In this document: piece after piece, positions 27,658 to 39,200 of the stretch
Layout of the letters: each line of letters begins with the position of its first letter
Numbering within the stretch: the stretch's first letter is position 1
Assembly: GCA_016705065.1 (NCBI GenBank)
Contig: JADIYY010000002.1
Span: 372,001-436,000, forward strand
Direction: 5' to 3'
DNA from: Candidatus Aalborgiella aggregata
GTDB lineage: Bacteria; Pseudomonadota; Gammaproteobacteria; Burkholderiales; Burkholderiaceae_C
Length of the DNA stretch: 64,000 nt
Notes under the pieces: model-generated
Told to the model about the DNA's origin: nothing
The model's input: the letters and a program-made list of their open reading frames with translations, nothing else
The model's database searches: none
Position numbers and translations under genes: made by a program

Positions 27658-30240
27658 CTAAGTCGACCTGAGCGTTTGCACCACCGGTTGCCGAATCACT
27701 TTGCGCAAACCAATCGAACCAGCCGTGAGTGAGATCACAGCACCAGCCAATGCGCCCAGCAAGGGTACCCACAGCGAGATGCTCCAGTCAAACTCAAACA
27801 CATAGCGCGCCATTACCCAGGCCACAGCCATGGCAACGATGCTGGCGAGCAAACCGGCCAACAAGCCCACACCCAATAACTCCGCACCCTGTACGCGACG
27901 CAGTAAGGAGCTTTGTGCACCCACTGCCCGCATGATGGCGAAATCTTTGGCACGCTCGTCCTGTGTGGCGGTGACAGCGGCAAACAACACCAACACACCC
28001 GCGGCCAATGTAAAGCCAAACAAAAATTCCACCGCACCGATAACTTGGTTCAGCACAGTTTGCACCTGCGCCACGGTGGCTGTCATGTCCACACTGGTGA
28101 TGTTGGGGAAAGTTTGCACCAATTGGTTATCAAACACTGCGCCCTGCGCAACCGAGCCTGGCGCACGAAAAGCGGTCATATAGGTGGCCGATGCTTGTGG
28201 CAGCGTGGCCACTGGAAACATCACAAAAAAATTCGCCCGCATCGAACCCCAATCGACTTTGCGCAGTGAAGTGACGCGGCTGTCAACTGGCACGCCGCCC
28301 ATGTCAAAACGCAAACGGTCACCCAGTTTCAAATTCAAAGTTTTGGCCAAGCCCTCTTCCACACTGGCGCCGCCTTGTTCGTCATTGACCCATTTGCCAG
28401 CTACCACATCATTGTGCGGCGGCAACATGCTGCTGTGCGACAAGTTGAAATCTCGGTCCATCAAGCGTTTGGCGCGTTCGTCTGCATAACTATCAGGACC
28501 GACAGCGACTTCGTTGACCGCCACCAAACGCCCACGAATCATGGGGTACCAATCGTATTTGGTGATATTGGCATCTTTGAGTTTTTGTTGGAATGCATCA
28601 GCTTGGTCGGGCATGATGTTGATGACAAAGCGATTGGGCGCATCAGGTGGTGTGGCTTTGCGCCAACTGCTGATCAAATCGGTACGCAGCAACACCAACA
28701 AAACCAAGGCCAGCAAGCCACAGGCCAAGGCGCTGATTTGCACCACTGCAAACGCAGGTCGCGCCGACAATTGCCGCGTAGCCAATACCAGCCAATGCGG
28801 TGCGCGTTGATCGTTGACGCTCTTGCGTAACAATTGCAATGCCAGCCAACTGAATCCAGCAAACAGCAGTACCGCAGCCAAAAAACCGCCCACCACGATC
28901 AAGCCCAATTTGATGTCGCTGCTGGCGGCCAACAGCAAAGCTGAAAAGCCCAGCACCCCCAAACCCAAAACCAATATGGAAGCGGGTTTCAAACTGCCCA
29001 CATCGCGCCGAATCACACGCAGTGGCGGCACTTGCGCCAGTTGCAACACGGGTGGCAAGCCAAAGGCGAAAAGCAGCGTCATGCCCACGCCCAAACCAAA
29101 CAGCACAGGCCAGATGGACGCTGCGGGCAAACTGCTTTCAACCAAACCTGCCAGTAACCACACAAACACATAGTGCACACAAAAGCCCAGCACGACACCC
29201 AAGCTACTCGCCATCAAACCCACCCACGCAAATTCAGTGGTGTAGCTCAAACCAATGCTGCGCTGGCTTTGACCAAACACACGCAGCATGGCGCAATCAT
29301 CCAAATGTTTGGCAGCAAAAGCACGTGCGGCCAAAGCCACAGCCACTGCACTGAGCAAGGCTGCCAGCAATGCCACCAAGCTCAAGAATTTTTCAGCGCG
29401 CCCCAGCACTTGGTTCATCTCGGGTCGACCCGTTTCGAACGACTCCATGCGCACACCGCGCACTGCCGCAGCCTGTGAAGAGCTTGGTCCGCTTTGGTTG
29501 GCCGCATCCAAGGTGGATTGCACCCAATTGGCAAACGTTTTGGCGGGTGAGGCGGTCGTATTCACGTTGGCATTGTCATTGTCGGCCACCACAAAACGGT
29601 AGGTCACACGGCTGGCGGGTTGTATCAAGCCTGTGGCTGCCAAATCGGTTTGGTTGATCAGCACGCGCGGTGCAAATGTGGCAAAGCCAGTGCCACGGTC
29701 CGGTTCAGCCACAATGATGCGATTGACCTTGAAAGACTTGTCACCCAACAGCATTGCATCGCCTGGCTTGATGTTCAAAGCAGTAAGCAAAGCCCCATCA
29801 ACCCACACCTCACCCGGTGTAGGAATGGTGTTTGTTTTTTCACCTGGTTCTCCTGTTGTTTTGGCAACCGTCAATCGTCCGCGCAATGGATAGCCTGCAG
29901 ATACTGCTTTCAATGCCACTAATTTGGTTTGCCCGCCCTGTTCAATAGGCGTGCGTGCCATTGACGGAAAGCCCACCGTATTGGCGGTCAGCAAACCCAA
30001 TTCTTTGGCTTTATCAATCACGTTTTGTGGGGTTGCGTTGTCGCTCAAAACCACCACATCACCACCGAGCAATGCACGGGCGTCGCGTTGCAAGCCACCC
30101 TTTAATCGGTCAGCAAAAAAACTCACCGATGTCAAAGCTGCCACCGCCAAAGTGACAGCCAATACCAACAAGCGCAATTCACCCGAACGCCAATCGCGCA
30201 GCAACGTGCGCCAACCTTGCGCGTAGAAAGAGGTGTTCAT
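27658..30240 (-). CDS. FtsX-family ABC transporter permease (YbbP-like)
   Basis: Inner-membrane protein of 860 residues with about ten predicted spans arranged as two FtsX/MacB-type permease halves. One span lies near residue 20, and the first cluster starts at FLSLVALLAALLSAVAVALAARAFAAK. The second cluster is at the C-terminus, and large periplasmic domains lie between. It resembles E. coli YbbP, which works with the YbbA ATPase in lipid or lipoprotein handling; no ATPase gene is adjacent here. The stop lies 8 bases from the rppH stop, tail to tail. panC follows a few bases upstream in transcription order. Confidence 0.88.
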   Translation of the reverse strand: MNTSFYAQGWRTLLRDWRSGELRLLVLAVTLAVAALTSVSFFADRLKGGLQRDARALLGGDVVVLSDNATPQNVIDKAKELGLLTANTVGFPSMARTPIEQGGQTKLVALKAVSAGYPLRGRLTVAKTTGEPGEKTNTIPTPGEVWVDGALLTALNIKPGDAMLLGDKSFKVNRIIVAEPDRGTGFATFAPRVLINQTDLAATGLIQPASRVTYRFVVADNDNANVNTTASPAKTFANWVQSTLDAANQSGPSSSQAAAVRGVRMESFETGRPEMNQVLGRAEKFLSLVALLAALLSAVAVALAARAFAAKHLDDCAMLRVFGQSQRSIGLSYTTEFAWVGLMASSLGVVLGFCVHYVFVWLLAGLVESSLPAASIWPVLFGLGVGMTLLFAFGLPPVLQLAQVPPLRVIRRDVGSLKPASILVLGLGVLGFSALLLAASSDIKLGLIVVGGFLAAVLLFAGFSWLALQLLRKSVNDQRAPHWLVLATRQLSARPAFAVVQISALACGLLALVLLVLLRTDLISSWRKATPPDAPNRFVINIMPDQADAFQQKLKDANITKYDWYPMIRGRLVAVNEVAVGPDSYADERAKRLMDRDFNLSHSSMLPPHNDVVAGKWVNDEQGGASVEEGLAKTLNLKLGDRLRFDMGGVPVDSRVTSLRKVDWGSMRANFFVMFPVATLPQASATYMTAFRAPGSVAQGAVFDNQLVQTFPNITSVDMTATVAQVQTVLNQVIGAVEFLFGFTLAAGVLVLFAAVTATQDERAKDFAIMRAVGAQSSLLRRVQGAELLGVGLLAGLLASIVAMAVAWVMARYVFEFDWSISLWVPLLGALAGAVISLTAGSIGLRKVIRQPVVQTLRST

Positions 30241-30251
30241 ATTGACGGTGT

Positions 30252-31115
30252 TTAAAACTCCAAGTTATCAATCAAGCGCGTCTTGCCCAACTTGGCAGCA
30301 CCCAGCACCACCAATGGGTCGCTGCTTTGGCCACCACTGGAAAAGCCGGCATGTGGGGGCTGCAGGTCGGCGCGGCGGCGCACGGTTAAATAATCGGGTT
30401 GCCAGCCACGGTTGGCTAACGACTGCATGGCTTTGGTTTCTAGCGCAGCCAAATTATTCGCATCGGCACGGTAGTTTTGCGCCAATTCGCGCAAGGCTTT
30501 GGACAATTGCACCGCCTCTGCGCGCTCTTCTTTGCTCAAATAGCCATTGCGCGAACTCAAGGCCAAGCCATCGTCAGCGCGTTGCGTTTCACCACCGACA
30601 ATGTCAATCGGCAGTGCAAACTGCTGCACCATGCGCTGAATCACCATCAGCTGCTGGTAGTCCTTTTTGCCAAACAAAGCGGTGCGCTTACCTTCTGCTT
30701 CTGAGAACATACAGGTGAACAATTTCATCACCACCGTGCTCACACCCACAAAAAATCCGGGTCTGAAATGCCCTTCTAAAATATCGGCCACTTCAGCCGG
30801 TGGCGAGATTTTGAAGGTTTGGGGCTCTGGGTACAAATCTTTTTCAGTCGGTGCAAACAGCACATTGCAACCGGCAGCTTCTAATTTTTCGCAGTCTTCA
30901 TTGAAGGTGCGCGGGTAAGAATCAAAATCTTCATGCGGCGCAAATTGCAAGCGGTTCACAAAAATGCTGGACACTGTCACATCGCCCAAAGGCTTGGCTT
31001 GTTTGATCAGTGCCAAATGCCCTGCATGCAAATTGCCCATGGTCGGCACAAATGCAGGGTGTTTGAACTGCGCCATGTGCTGGCGTAAATCGGCAATGGT
31101 GTGGGCGATGTACAT
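30252..31115 (-). CDS. panC: Pantothenate synthetase
   Basis: Joins pantoate and beta-alanine with ATP to make pantothenate. The 287-residue protein shows the HIGH-type nucleotide loop ([16 protein letters not shown], residues 22-37), the FVNRLQF segment and the pantoate-binding region near [13 protein letters not shown]. It is separated from panB by mtnN and a dispersed repeat, though all three genes are on the same strand. It may be transcribed on into the ABC permease gene. Confidence 0.96.
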   Translation of the reverse strand: MYIAHTIADLRQHMAQFKHPAFVPTMGNLHAGHLALIKQAKPLGDVTVSSIFVNRLQFAPHEDFDSYPRTFNEDCEKLEAAGCNVLFAPTEKDLYPEPQTFKISPPAEVADILEGHFRPGFFVGVSTVVMKLFTCMFSEAEGKRTALFGKKDYQQLMVIQRMVQQFALPIDIVGGETQRADDGLALSSRNGYLSKEERAEAVQLSKALRELAQNYRADANNLAALETKAMQSLANRGWQPDYLTVRRRADLQPPHAGFSSGGQSSDPLVVLGAAKLGKTRLIDNLEF

Positions 31116-31150
31116 ACAAAATCACTCTTTCAAAAACACAATCATACGAT

Positions 31151-31220
31151 ATTGCTATAAATTTAATAGCATACTAGGCAATTAATACGCCGGTTTGAGG
31201 CCAAAAACATCAATATTTTA
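31151..31220 (+). repeat. Dispersed ~68-bp repeat, copy E
   Basis: ATTGCTAT...ATAGCAT head, core TAGGCAATTAATACGC, GGTTTGAGGCCA and a diverged A/T-rich end. It lies between the panC start and the mtnN stop, inside the presumed panB-mtnN-panC transcript and on the opposite strand to it. Confidence 0.87.
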
Positions 31221-31282
31221 CAGGGACAGTAGATAAAAACCTTTGTCATATTGCTGCTTGAATAATATCAGCGTAACAGATT

Positions 31283-32026
31283 TCACTGCGCACGCAGCCA
31301 AGCACTGACCAATCCAACAGCGTAAGGGCCGGCCACATCGTGTATGAAACTGGCGAAATCCAGGTGCGCGGTGTCGTCTGCTCGATCCGAAACGGTACGT
31401 ACCGCCACAAATGGAATGTTGTAATCGTAGCAAACGTGTGCCACCGCTGCGCCTTCCATCTCTACACACAATGCGTTTGGCAAGGCTTCGCGCAATGTTT
31501 TTGCCTCTGTGCTGCTGCTGACAAAACGGTCACCACTGGCGATCAGGCCTTGGTGAATTTGGAAGGCGTTTGCAGTGTGACTGCCAGATTTAATTTGCTG
31601 GGCGGCTTTCAAAACAGAAGCTAACATGGCTTCATCCGCAGCAAATTGCTGCAGACCATAGCTTGGCACTTCATAGCGCGGGAACAAAGGTGAAGCATCC
31701 ATATCATGCTGGATATAGTGCGTGCCCAACACCACATCACCCACCTGAACATGGGGCGCCAAACCACCTGCCACACCTGTGAAGAGAATTTGATTCGCGC
31801 CAAAATGTTCGATCAGCACCGTGGCAGTGGTGGCTGCAGCAACTTTGCCAATACGTGACAAAGCCAATACCACAGGCTTGCCATGCATGTTGCCTTGCGA
31901 AAATTCACGTCCTGCCCGCACTGTGCGTTCAGGGTTTTGTAAAAGCGCCAGCAACCCAGCTTGTTCCTCGGGTAAAGCGCTCAGTATGGCTGTTGTCAAA
32001 TGGTGCTCACCATGCATGAATGGCAT
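31283..32026 (-). CDS. mtnN: 5'-methylthioadenosine/S-adenosylhomocysteine nucleosidase
   Basis: Cleaves adenine from methylthioadenosine and S-adenosylhomocysteine, recycling the by-products of polyamine and SAM chemistry. The 247-residue protein has the purine nucleosidase fold with [14 protein letters not shown] at the start, the VGDVV segment and the adenine/ribose motif [12 protein letters not shown] followed by RTVSDRADD. The first codons overlap the 3' end of panB by 20 bases; internal ATG codons a few residues in could equally be the start. Confidence 0.93.
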   Translation of the reverse strand: MPFMHGEHHLTTAILSALPEEQAGLLALLQNPERTVRAGREFSQGNMHGKPVVLALSRIGKVAAATTATVLIEHFGANQILFTGVAGGLAPHVQVGDVVLGTHYIQHDMDASPLFPRYEVPSYGLQQFAADEAMLASVLKAAQQIKSGSHTANAFQIHQGLIASGDRFVSSSTEAKTLREALPNALCVEMEGAAVAHVCYDYNIPFVAVRTVSDRADDTAHLDFASFIHDVAGPYAVGLVSAWLRAQ

Positions 32027-32882
32027 CGTCAGGGAAGCTACCTTCTTTCACGGCTTTGACATACGCCGCCATGGCCGCTTGCACGCCGCCCGCTTCTTCC
32101 ATGAAGTTGCGCACAAATTTGGCGTTTTTGCCCAGGTTCACGCCCAGCATGTCGTGCAAGACCAGCACCTGACCAGCTGTGCCTTTTCCCGCACCGATGC
32201 CAATGGTGTGGCAGCGTGGTAACTCTTGGGTGAGCGCGGCAGATAGCACTGCCGGTACCATTTCCAGCACCAGCATGGTGGCGCCTGCGTCTTGCAATTC
32301 GTGTGCATGGCGTTTCAAAATCGCTGCAGATTCATCGGTTTTTCCTTGCACGCGATAGCCGCCCAAGGCGTGTACGGTTTGTGGTGTCAGCCCCAAATGC
32401 GCGCAAACCGGAATGCCACGCTCGACCAAAAACTGCACAATCTCAGTGGTCCAACCGCCGCCCTCCAACTTGACCATGTGTGCTCCCGCTTGCATCATCA
32501 CGGTGGCACTTCTGATCGCTTGTTCTTTGCTTTCTTGGTAGCTGCCAAAGGGCAAGTCGCCCACCACCCAGGTGGTGCCCTGTACGCGTCGCAAACCACG
32601 CGTCACCGATTTGGTGTGGTAAGCCATGTGCTCTAAAGTGACAGCCACGGTACTGCTTTGCCCTTGGCACACCATGCCCAACGAATCGCCCACCAAAATA
32701 CACTCCACGCCAGCCGCGTCTGCCACAGCAGCAAAGGTGGCATCGTAGGCCGTGAGCATGGTGATTTTTTCACCGCGATCCCGCATTTCTTGCAGCCGCG
32801 GCAGACTCACCGGTTTGCGTGCGGAAGGCGTGGAAGCCGGTGGCAAAGTGCCGTAGGGAGTTGCTGCGGTTGAAATGCTCAT
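32007..32882 (-). CDS. panB: 3-methyl-2-oxobutanoate hydroxymethyltransferase
   Basis: First committed step of pantothenate synthesis: adds a hydroxymethyl group from methylene-tetrahydrofolate to ketoisovalerate. The 291-residue TIM-barrel protein shows [19 protein letters not shown], the [12 protein letters not shown] loop with the metal-ligand Asp, KLEGG, and AHLGLTPQ. Divergent from nadC across a 180-base intergenic region that should hold both promoters. Confidence 0.96.
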   Translation of the reverse strand: MSISTAATPYGTLPPASTPSARKPVSLPRLQEMRDRGEKITMLTAYDATFAAVADAAGVECILVGDSLGMVCQGQSSTVAVTLEHMAYHTKSVTRGLRRVQGTTWVVGDLPFGSYQESKEQAIRSATVMMQAGAHMVKLEGGGWTTEIVQFLVERGIPVCAHLGLTPQTVHALGGYRVQGKTDESAAILKRHAHELQDAGATMLVLEMVPAVLSAALTQELPRCHTIGIGAGKGTAGQVLVLHDMLGVNLGKNAKFVRNFMEEAGGVQAAMAAYVKAVKEGSFPDDAIHAW

Positions 32883-33062
32883 AAATTCACGCTCCGTCTT
32901 TCATACAATGTCAATGATGCAACTGGATAAACTATCCTTAATTCGTATCCTAGTTATAGTGAAGACTAACTTGAACTCGGCTACCAATTTATCAAGTTAA
33001 GTCGAAACTAAAATGTGCAAGTCTATTCCAAATTTTGAAGTTTCAAGTTTTAAGAGCCCTTT

Positions 33063-33917
33063 ATGAGTCAGTTTACCGATCAAACCATTGCCACGCAGGC
33101 CAAAGAAGATGTGGCACGCGCGCTTTTGGAAGATGTCAATACGGGCGATTTAACCGCATCTTTAATTGACCCCAACACGCGCACCACAGCACGCATCTTG
33201 GCACGTGAACAAGCCGTCATCTGCGGCACAGCTTGGGTTGAAGCAGCCATCAAGGGTTTGGACCCCAGTGCTAATTTGCGTTGGTATGTGAACGAAGGCC
33301 AGCGTTGCGAGGCCGAACAAGTCGTGGTGCGCATTGAAGGGTTAGCAAGCAAACTATTGACGGCCGAACGCACCGCATTGAACTTTTTGCAAATGATGAG
33401 TGCTGTGGCGACCAAAACAGCAATCTATGTGGACATTGTCAAAGGCACCAAAGCCAAAATAGTGGACACGCGCAAAACGCTACCCGGTTTGCGCATGGCG
33501 CAAAAATATGCGGTGCACTGTGGTGGTGGCACCAACCACCGCATTGGTTTGTATGACGCAGTGCTGATCAAAGAAAACCACATTGCCGCTGCTGGCAGCA
33601 TTGCAGCTGTGCTGGAACGCGCCAACACTCTGGCGCCACAAGCCAAATTCATCGAAATTGAAGTTGAAAACTTGGTGCAACTAACAGACGCACTGAATGC
33701 GGGTGCCAAAATGATATTGCTGGACAATATGAGCATTCCGATGCTGCACAAAGCAGTCGCCATCAACAATGGCAAAGCGGTTTTGGAAATTTCTGGCGGC
33801 GTCACATTGAATGGTTTGCGAGAGCTTGCAGAAACTGGCGTTGACCGCATATCCATTGGAACACTGACAAAAGATGTCAAAGCGATTGATTTTTCAATGC
33901 GCTTTGATGCCATTTAA
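33063..33917 (+). CDS. nadC: Nicotinate-nucleotide pyrophosphorylase
   Basis: Quinolinate phosphoribosyltransferase that forms nicotinate mononucleotide. The 284-residue protein shows EDVNTGDLTASL at the N-terminus, the ERTALNFLQMMSAVAT segment, KTLPGLRMAQKYAVHCGGGTNHR-type residues for quinolinate binding, and a C-terminal ISGGV and DRISIGTLTKD. nadA follows 36 bases downstream, so the two make a de novo NAD operon; nadB is not in the window. Confidence 0.96.
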   Translation: MSQFTDQTIATQAKEDVARALLEDVNTGDLTASLIDPNTRTTARILAREQAVICGTAWVEAAIKGLDPSANLRWYVNEGQRCEAEQVVVRIEGLASKLLTAERTALNFLQMMSAVATKTAIYVDIVKGTKAKIVDTRKTLPGLRMAQKYAVHCGGGTNHRIGLYDAVLIKENHIAAAGSIAAVLERANTLAPQAKFIEIEVENLVQLTDALNAGAKMILLDNMSIPMLHKAVAINNGKAVLEISGGVTLNGLRELAETGVDRISIGTLTKDVKAIDFSMRFDAI

Positions 33918-33953
33918 TTTCAAAACCACAGTCAATCAAACCAACCAACCATC

Positions 33954-35072
33954 ATGACCACATCCGTTTTGAAACACATGGACCAAATCAATGTCGAATA
34001 CGAACAGCCATCGTGCCCAACGCGCAATGTGTGGGTGAAAGTTCCCAAAGAGCCTACACCAACTGAACGTGTGGCATTGAAAGACAAAATTCGTCGCCTG
34101 CTGAAAGAGAAAAACGCCGTCATGGTATCGCATTACTATGTGCACCCTGACTTGCAAGATTTAGCAGAAGAAACCGGTGGTCTTGTCAGCGATTCCCTTG
34201 AGATGGCACGCTTTGGGCGTGACCATGCAGCGCAAACTCTGGTGGTGTCAGGCGTGCGATTTATGGGTGAAACAGCGAAGATTTTGTCGCCTGAAAAACG
34301 AATTCTGGTCCCTGAAATGGAGGCGCAATGCTCGCTCGATTTAGGTTGCCCCATCGATGCCTTCAGCAAATTTTGCGATGAACACAAAGACCGCACAGTG
34401 GTGGTATATGCCAACACCAGTGCTGCTGTGAAGGCACGGTCAGATTGGTTGGTCACGTCCAGTTGCGCCTTAGACATTGTCAGCGCACTCAAAGCCAAAG
34501 GACAAAAAATACTGTGGGCGCCTGACAAACATTTGGGCGATTACATTCAACGTGAAACTGGCGCAGACATGGTGATGTGGAATGGCTCGTGCATCGTGCA
34601 TGACGAATTCAAAGCGTTTGAATTAGAAAGCTTGAAGCGCGAACACCCCAAAGCCAAAGTACTGGTGCACCCTGAGTCACCACGCAATGTCATCAAACTG
34701 GCTGACGCAGTCGGTTCAACTTCAGCCATCTTAAAAGCTGCCAGAGAAATGGATGCGATGGAATTCATCGTCGCCACCGACAACGGCATGATGCACAAGC
34801 TGCGCACACAGAACCCGAACAAAGTGTTTTACGAAGCACCCACCGCCGGCAACAGCGCCACCTGCAAAAGTTGCGCCCATTGCCCTTGGATGGCGATGAA
34901 TGGTTTGGCCGCACTGGCACATGTTCTGGAAACAGGCGCCAACGAAATTCAAGTCGACCCAGCACTGGGTGTACGAGCACGCTTGCCGATTGACCGCATG
35001 TTGGCATTCACTGCTGCCCTGCGTAAGGGCCAACCCACCAGCCACCTGGTGCCGAATATCGGGGCGGCATGA
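33954..35072 (+). CDS. nadA: Quinolinate synthase A
   Basis: Iron-sulfur enzyme that condenses iminoaspartate with dihydroxyacetone phosphate to quinolinate. The 372-residue protein has [32 protein letters not shown] and [14 protein letters not shown]; the cysteines in the central and C-terminal segments (including [13 protein letters not shown]) fit the [4Fe-4S] ligands of the long, E. coli-like form. Its stop overlaps the queE start by four bases. Confidence 0.96.
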   Translation: MTTSVLKHMDQINVEYEQPSCPTRNVWVKVPKEPTPTERVALKDKIRRLLKEKNAVMVSHYYVHPDLQDLAEETGGLVSDSLEMARFGRDHAAQTLVVSGVRFMGETAKILSPEKRILVPEMEAQCSLDLGCPIDAFSKFCDEHKDRTVVVYANTSAAVKARSDWLVTSSCALDIVSALKAKGQKILWAPDKHLGDYIQRETGADMVMWNGSCIVHDEFKAFELESLKREHPKAKVLVHPESPRNVIKLADAVGSTSAILKAAREMDAMEFIVATDNGMMHKLRTQNPNKVFYEAPTAGNSATCKSCAHCPWMAMNGLAALAHVLETGANEIQVDPALGVRARLPIDRMLAFTAALRKGQPTSHLVPNIGAA

Positions 35073-35743
35073 CCTACAGCGTTAAAGAAATCTTTTACAC
35101 ATTGCAAGGCGAAGGAGCTAACGCGGGTCGGCCGGCGGTGTTTTGTCGCTTTGCGGGCTGCAATTTGTGGACGGGTCGAGAAGAAGACCGGTTGAGCGCG
35201 GTTTGCCAGTATTGCGATACCGAATTTGTGGGTACCGATGGCACGCACGGTGGCAAATACGCCAGTTGTGATGAATTGGCTTTGAAAATTGCTTTGCAAT
35301 GGCCGAGCGCTGATAAGACCAATCGTTTTGTGGTTCTGACAGGTGGTGAACCTTTGCTTCAAGTGGATGAAGAGCTCATCAATGCCTTGCATGCTGAAGA
35401 TTTCACCATTGCGGTAGAAAGCAATGGAACAATCATTGCGCCTAAAGGTTTAGATTGGCTTTGCATCAGTCCCAAAGCTGGCACTAGTTCATCCAACGCC
35501 GCCACGCCTTGGGTGCAAAAAAATGGCAACGAATTAAAAGTCGTGTGGCCACAAGCTGGATTCACTGAAGCCGACTTGAATCGTTTTGCGGCTGACCCTA
35601 CTTTGCAATTTGCCAATAAATATTTATCTCCCATGGACAATGCGAATCACACAAACAATATACAGGCTTGCATTGACATGTGTTTAAAAAACCCCGCATG
35701 GAAACTGAGTTTGCAAACGCACAAAATGACCGGTATTCGGTAA
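35069..35743 (+). CDS. queE: 7-carboxy-7-deazaguanine synthase
   Basis: Radical SAM enzyme in the queuosine/7-deazaguanine pathway. It is 224 residues long. The iron-sulfur motif is CX14CX2C (in GCNLW...VCQYCDT) rather than the classical CX3CX2C, the variant known for Burkholderia Que[10 protein letters not shown] is the GGE SAM-binding motif. ATG overlaps the nadA stop (ATGA). queD lies 31 bases downstream, queF about 14 kb away, and queC is absent from the window. Confidence 0.94.
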   Translation: MTYSVKEIFYTLQGEGANAGRPAVFCRFAGCNLWTGREEDRLSAVCQYCDTEFVGTDGTHGGKYASCDELALKIALQWPSADKTNRFVVLTGGEPLLQVDEELINALHAEDFTIAVESNGTIIAPKGLDWLCISPKAGTSSSNAATPWVQKNGNELKVVWPQAGFTEADLNRFAADPTLQFANKYLSPMDNANHTNNIQACIDMCLKNPAWKLSLQTHKMTGIR

Positions 35744-35774
35744 TTGCAAGGTTTCCCCCATCAAGATAAAAGTT

Positions 35775-36182
35775 ATGAGTAACCAAAGCCCTACCAAACA
35801 AGCCACTAAAGAAGCCACATTCGAAGTCTGCCAACGCTTCTTCTTTGATGCTGCGCACCACCTGGAGCGCAAAATCGAAACCGAAGGCAGCCGCCGCATT
35901 CACGGCCACACTTACAACGCCGAAGTCGCCGTCGCCGGAACAGTTGACCCCGCAACCGGCATGGTGATGGACATTGGCTTTATTCGTGTCGAAGTCGCCA
36001 AAGTGCGCGCGCTACTGGACCATCACCTCTTAGACGAAGTACCCGGTTTGGGCATTCCTACGATAGAAAACCTGTGCATTTTCATTGCCAAGACCATGCA
36101 AGAAAACGGCCTCAAACTTTCGCGTGTCACAGTGTGGCGCGATGGGATTGGGGACAAGTGCAACATGGTTATCCCTAATTAG
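35775..36182 (+). CDS. queD: 6-carboxytetrahydropterin synthase
   Basis: Converts dihydroneopterin triphosphate to 6-carboxytetrahydropterin for QueE. The 135-residue T-fold protein has the zinc-ligand histidines in FFDAAHHLE and RIHGHTYNAEV and DHHLLDEV, and the catalytic-Glu region IENLCIFIA. Read with queE as one unit. No terminator is seen before the next gene, 93 bases on. Confidence 0.93.
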   Translation: MSNQSPTKQATKEATFEVCQRFFFDAAHHLERKIETEGSRRIHGHTYNAEVAVAGTVDPATGMVMDIGFIRVEVAKVRALLDHHLLDEVPGLGIPTIENLCIFIAKTMQENGLKLSRVTVWRDGIGDKCNMVIPN

Positions 36183-36275
36183 CTGCAAGGCTTTTTTCAG
36201 TCATAATTCGCTCACCCGTCAATTGACCCACAAGGTTGGTGCGACAGGGTTTATCAAACTCATAAGGTTTTCAAC

Positions 36276-39200
36276 ATGACTGATTTAGCAAGCAAAGCCG
36301 ACAGCTCGGCTACAGCCAACGAGCACCACGCTCTCCCCATTTCCCTCAACGACAAATACGCACAGAGTAAAGGTAAGACCTTTATGAGCGGTGTGCAAGC
36401 ATTGGTGAAATTGCCAATGTTGCAGCAACAGCGCGATGCAACACGCGGCAAGCATACTGCTGGGTTCATCAGTGGCTATAGAGGTTCACCCTTGGGTGGC
36501 TATGACCAAGCTTTGGTGAAAGCCGCGCCTTTCTTAAAAGCCAAAGACATAGTTTTTCAACCCGGCGTGAATGAAGAGCTGGCCGCCACCGCCATTTGGG
36601 GCACACAGCAATTGGGTTTTGCACCAACGGGGACCAACAAGTTTGATGGCGTGTTTGGCATTTGGTATGGCAAAGGTCCAGGTGTGGACCGTTGCGCCGA
36701 TGTGTTCAAGCATGCCAACATGGCAGGCACAACCGAGTTTGGTGGTGTGATTGCGGTGGCAGGTGACGACCACGTGGCAAAAAGCTCAACTGCCGCGCAC
36801 CAAAGCGACCATATTTTCAAAGCCTGTGGTTTGCCTGTTTTCTTCCCAGCCAGTGTGCAAGAGATTTTAGATTTAGGCATTCACGCATTTGCCATGAGCC
36901 GCTTTTCAGGCGTATGGGCGGGCATGAAAACCATTCAAGAAATCGTGGAATCGAGTGCCACCGTTGATGTCGACCCAGAGCGTGTCAAGGTTGTCATACC
37001 GACTGATTTTGAAATGCCAGCAGACGGCGTGCACATTCGCTGGCCCGATGCCGCACTGGCGCAAGAGGCACGTTTGTTTGACACCAAATGGTATGCCGCG
37101 CTGGCATACATACGCGCCAACAAACTGAACTACAACGCGATTGAAGGACCGAACGATAAGTTTGGACTCATCGCCAGTGGCAAAGCCTACAACGACACAC
37201 GCCAAGCCTTATTAGATTTGGGATTAGATGATGCAAGCTGCCGTCGATTGGGCATACGCTTGCACAAAGTAGGTGTGGTGTGGCCACTCGAAGCGCAATT
37301 GACGCGCGAATTTGCAACGGGCTTGCAAGAGATTTTGGTGGTGGAAGAAAAGCGCCAAGTGATTGAATACCAACTCAAAGAAGAGCTCTACAACTGGCGC
37401 AACGATGTGCGGCCAGTGGTGCTGGGCAAATTCAATGAAATGGAGGGTGGAGAGTGGTCTACTCCCAATCCATCGGCACAGGCGTTGCTACGTGCCAATG
37501 CCGATTTATCGCCCGCCATCATCGCCAAAGCCATTGCAGCACGGCTGATTAAATTGGGTTTAGATGGTGGTCTAGATAGCGCCATTCGTCAGCGCATCAA
37601 CACGCATTTGGCGATTTTAGAATCAGCTGAACGTGCCATGGCCGTGCATACACAAACGGGTTCACAAACTGCCAGCCGTCAAGCTTGGTTTTGTTCAGGC
37701 TGCCCACACAACACTTCGACCAAAGTACCCGAGGGTTCACGCGCCATGGCGGGGATTGGTTGCCATTTCATGTCCATTTGGATGGACCGCTCCACCATTG
37801 GCTTCACGCAAATGGGTGGCGAAGGTGTGCCTTGGGTAGGACAACAACCATTCAGCACCGAACCCCATGTATTTGCCAACTTGGGCGATGGCACTTATTT
37901 TCACAGTGGTCTCTTGGCCATTCGGCAGTCCATTGCAGCGGGTGTCAACATCACCTACAAAATTTTGTACAACGATGCTGTTGCCATGACCGGCGGGCAA
38001 CAAGTGGGCGAGCGACCTGAAGGGCATTCGGTGCAACAAATTGCGCAATCGGTACGCTCAGAGGGCGCTACGCAAATCGTGGTTGTAACGGATGACCCTG
38101 GCAAGTACAACGAAATTGCCTTACCTGAAGGCATAGCGGTGCGGCACCGTGACGAGCTGGATGCCATTCAAAAACAATATCGAGACATCCCAGGTGTGAC
38201 AGTCATCATTTACGACCAAACCTGTGCCACCGAAAAGCGCAGGCGCTTAAAGCGTGCAGCATTAAAAGGCGTCAATCCCGCCATCTCCAAACGCGTCGTC
38301 ATCAACGAACGCGTTTGCGAAGGCTGTGGCGACTGCAGCGCACAAAGCAATTGTTTGAGCGTTGAACCACTTGAAACAGAATTTGGGCGCAAACGCAGCA
38401 TCAACCAAAGCACTTGCAACACCGACTTTTCATGCGTCAAAGGTTTCTGCCCCAGTTTCGTGACGGTTGAAGGCGGCAAGCTCAAAGGCAAAACAGACAA
38501 CCTCAAAAAGATCGCTGAAGATAATGCCAATGAAACTGACGTACGCTATAAAATAGATAGCAATATAGGCAATGAATACGCCGTCTACAGCTCAAAAAAT
38601 CATATAAAATCTGATTTACCCATACCCACACTGCCATCCACTTCGGAAGCCTATGGCATAGTGGTCACTGGCGTGGGTGGCACTGGCGTTATCACCATTG
38701 GCCAACTGCTGGGCTACGCCGCGCAGATTGAAGGCAAAGGTATCGTCACGCAAGACGCTGGCGGTTTGGCTCAAAAAGGCGGTGCCACTTGGAGCCATGT
38801 GTTGATTGCCGATCATCAAAACGACATTCGCACCACCCGCGTGGGATTTGCTGGGGCCGATTTAATCATTGCTTGCGACCCCATTGTCACTGCGCAAGAA
38901 GAAACTTTGAACCGCATGCGTCATGGCCACACCCACGTGGCACTGAACGCGCACAGCACACCCACGGCAGCATTTGTGAAGAATCCAGCTTGGCAAAACC
39001 CAGCGCAAGCATGCGTCAGTGTTATCAGCACATTGGTTGGCAGTGCGGGTGTCAGCACGTTTAACGCGGATGCCATGGCAACCAGCTTCTTAGGCGACAG
39101 CATTTACACCAACCCCATCATGTTGGGCTATGCTTGGCAAAAAGGTTGGATTCCACTGCAAAAAGCATCACTCATGCAAGCCATAGAGCTCAATGCAGTA

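Noticed and set aside
27729..30226. Many forward open frames opposite the ABC permease gene
   Set aside because: They are antisense shadows of a long, well-conserved gene with strong codon bias, lacking domain signatures and ribosome sites.
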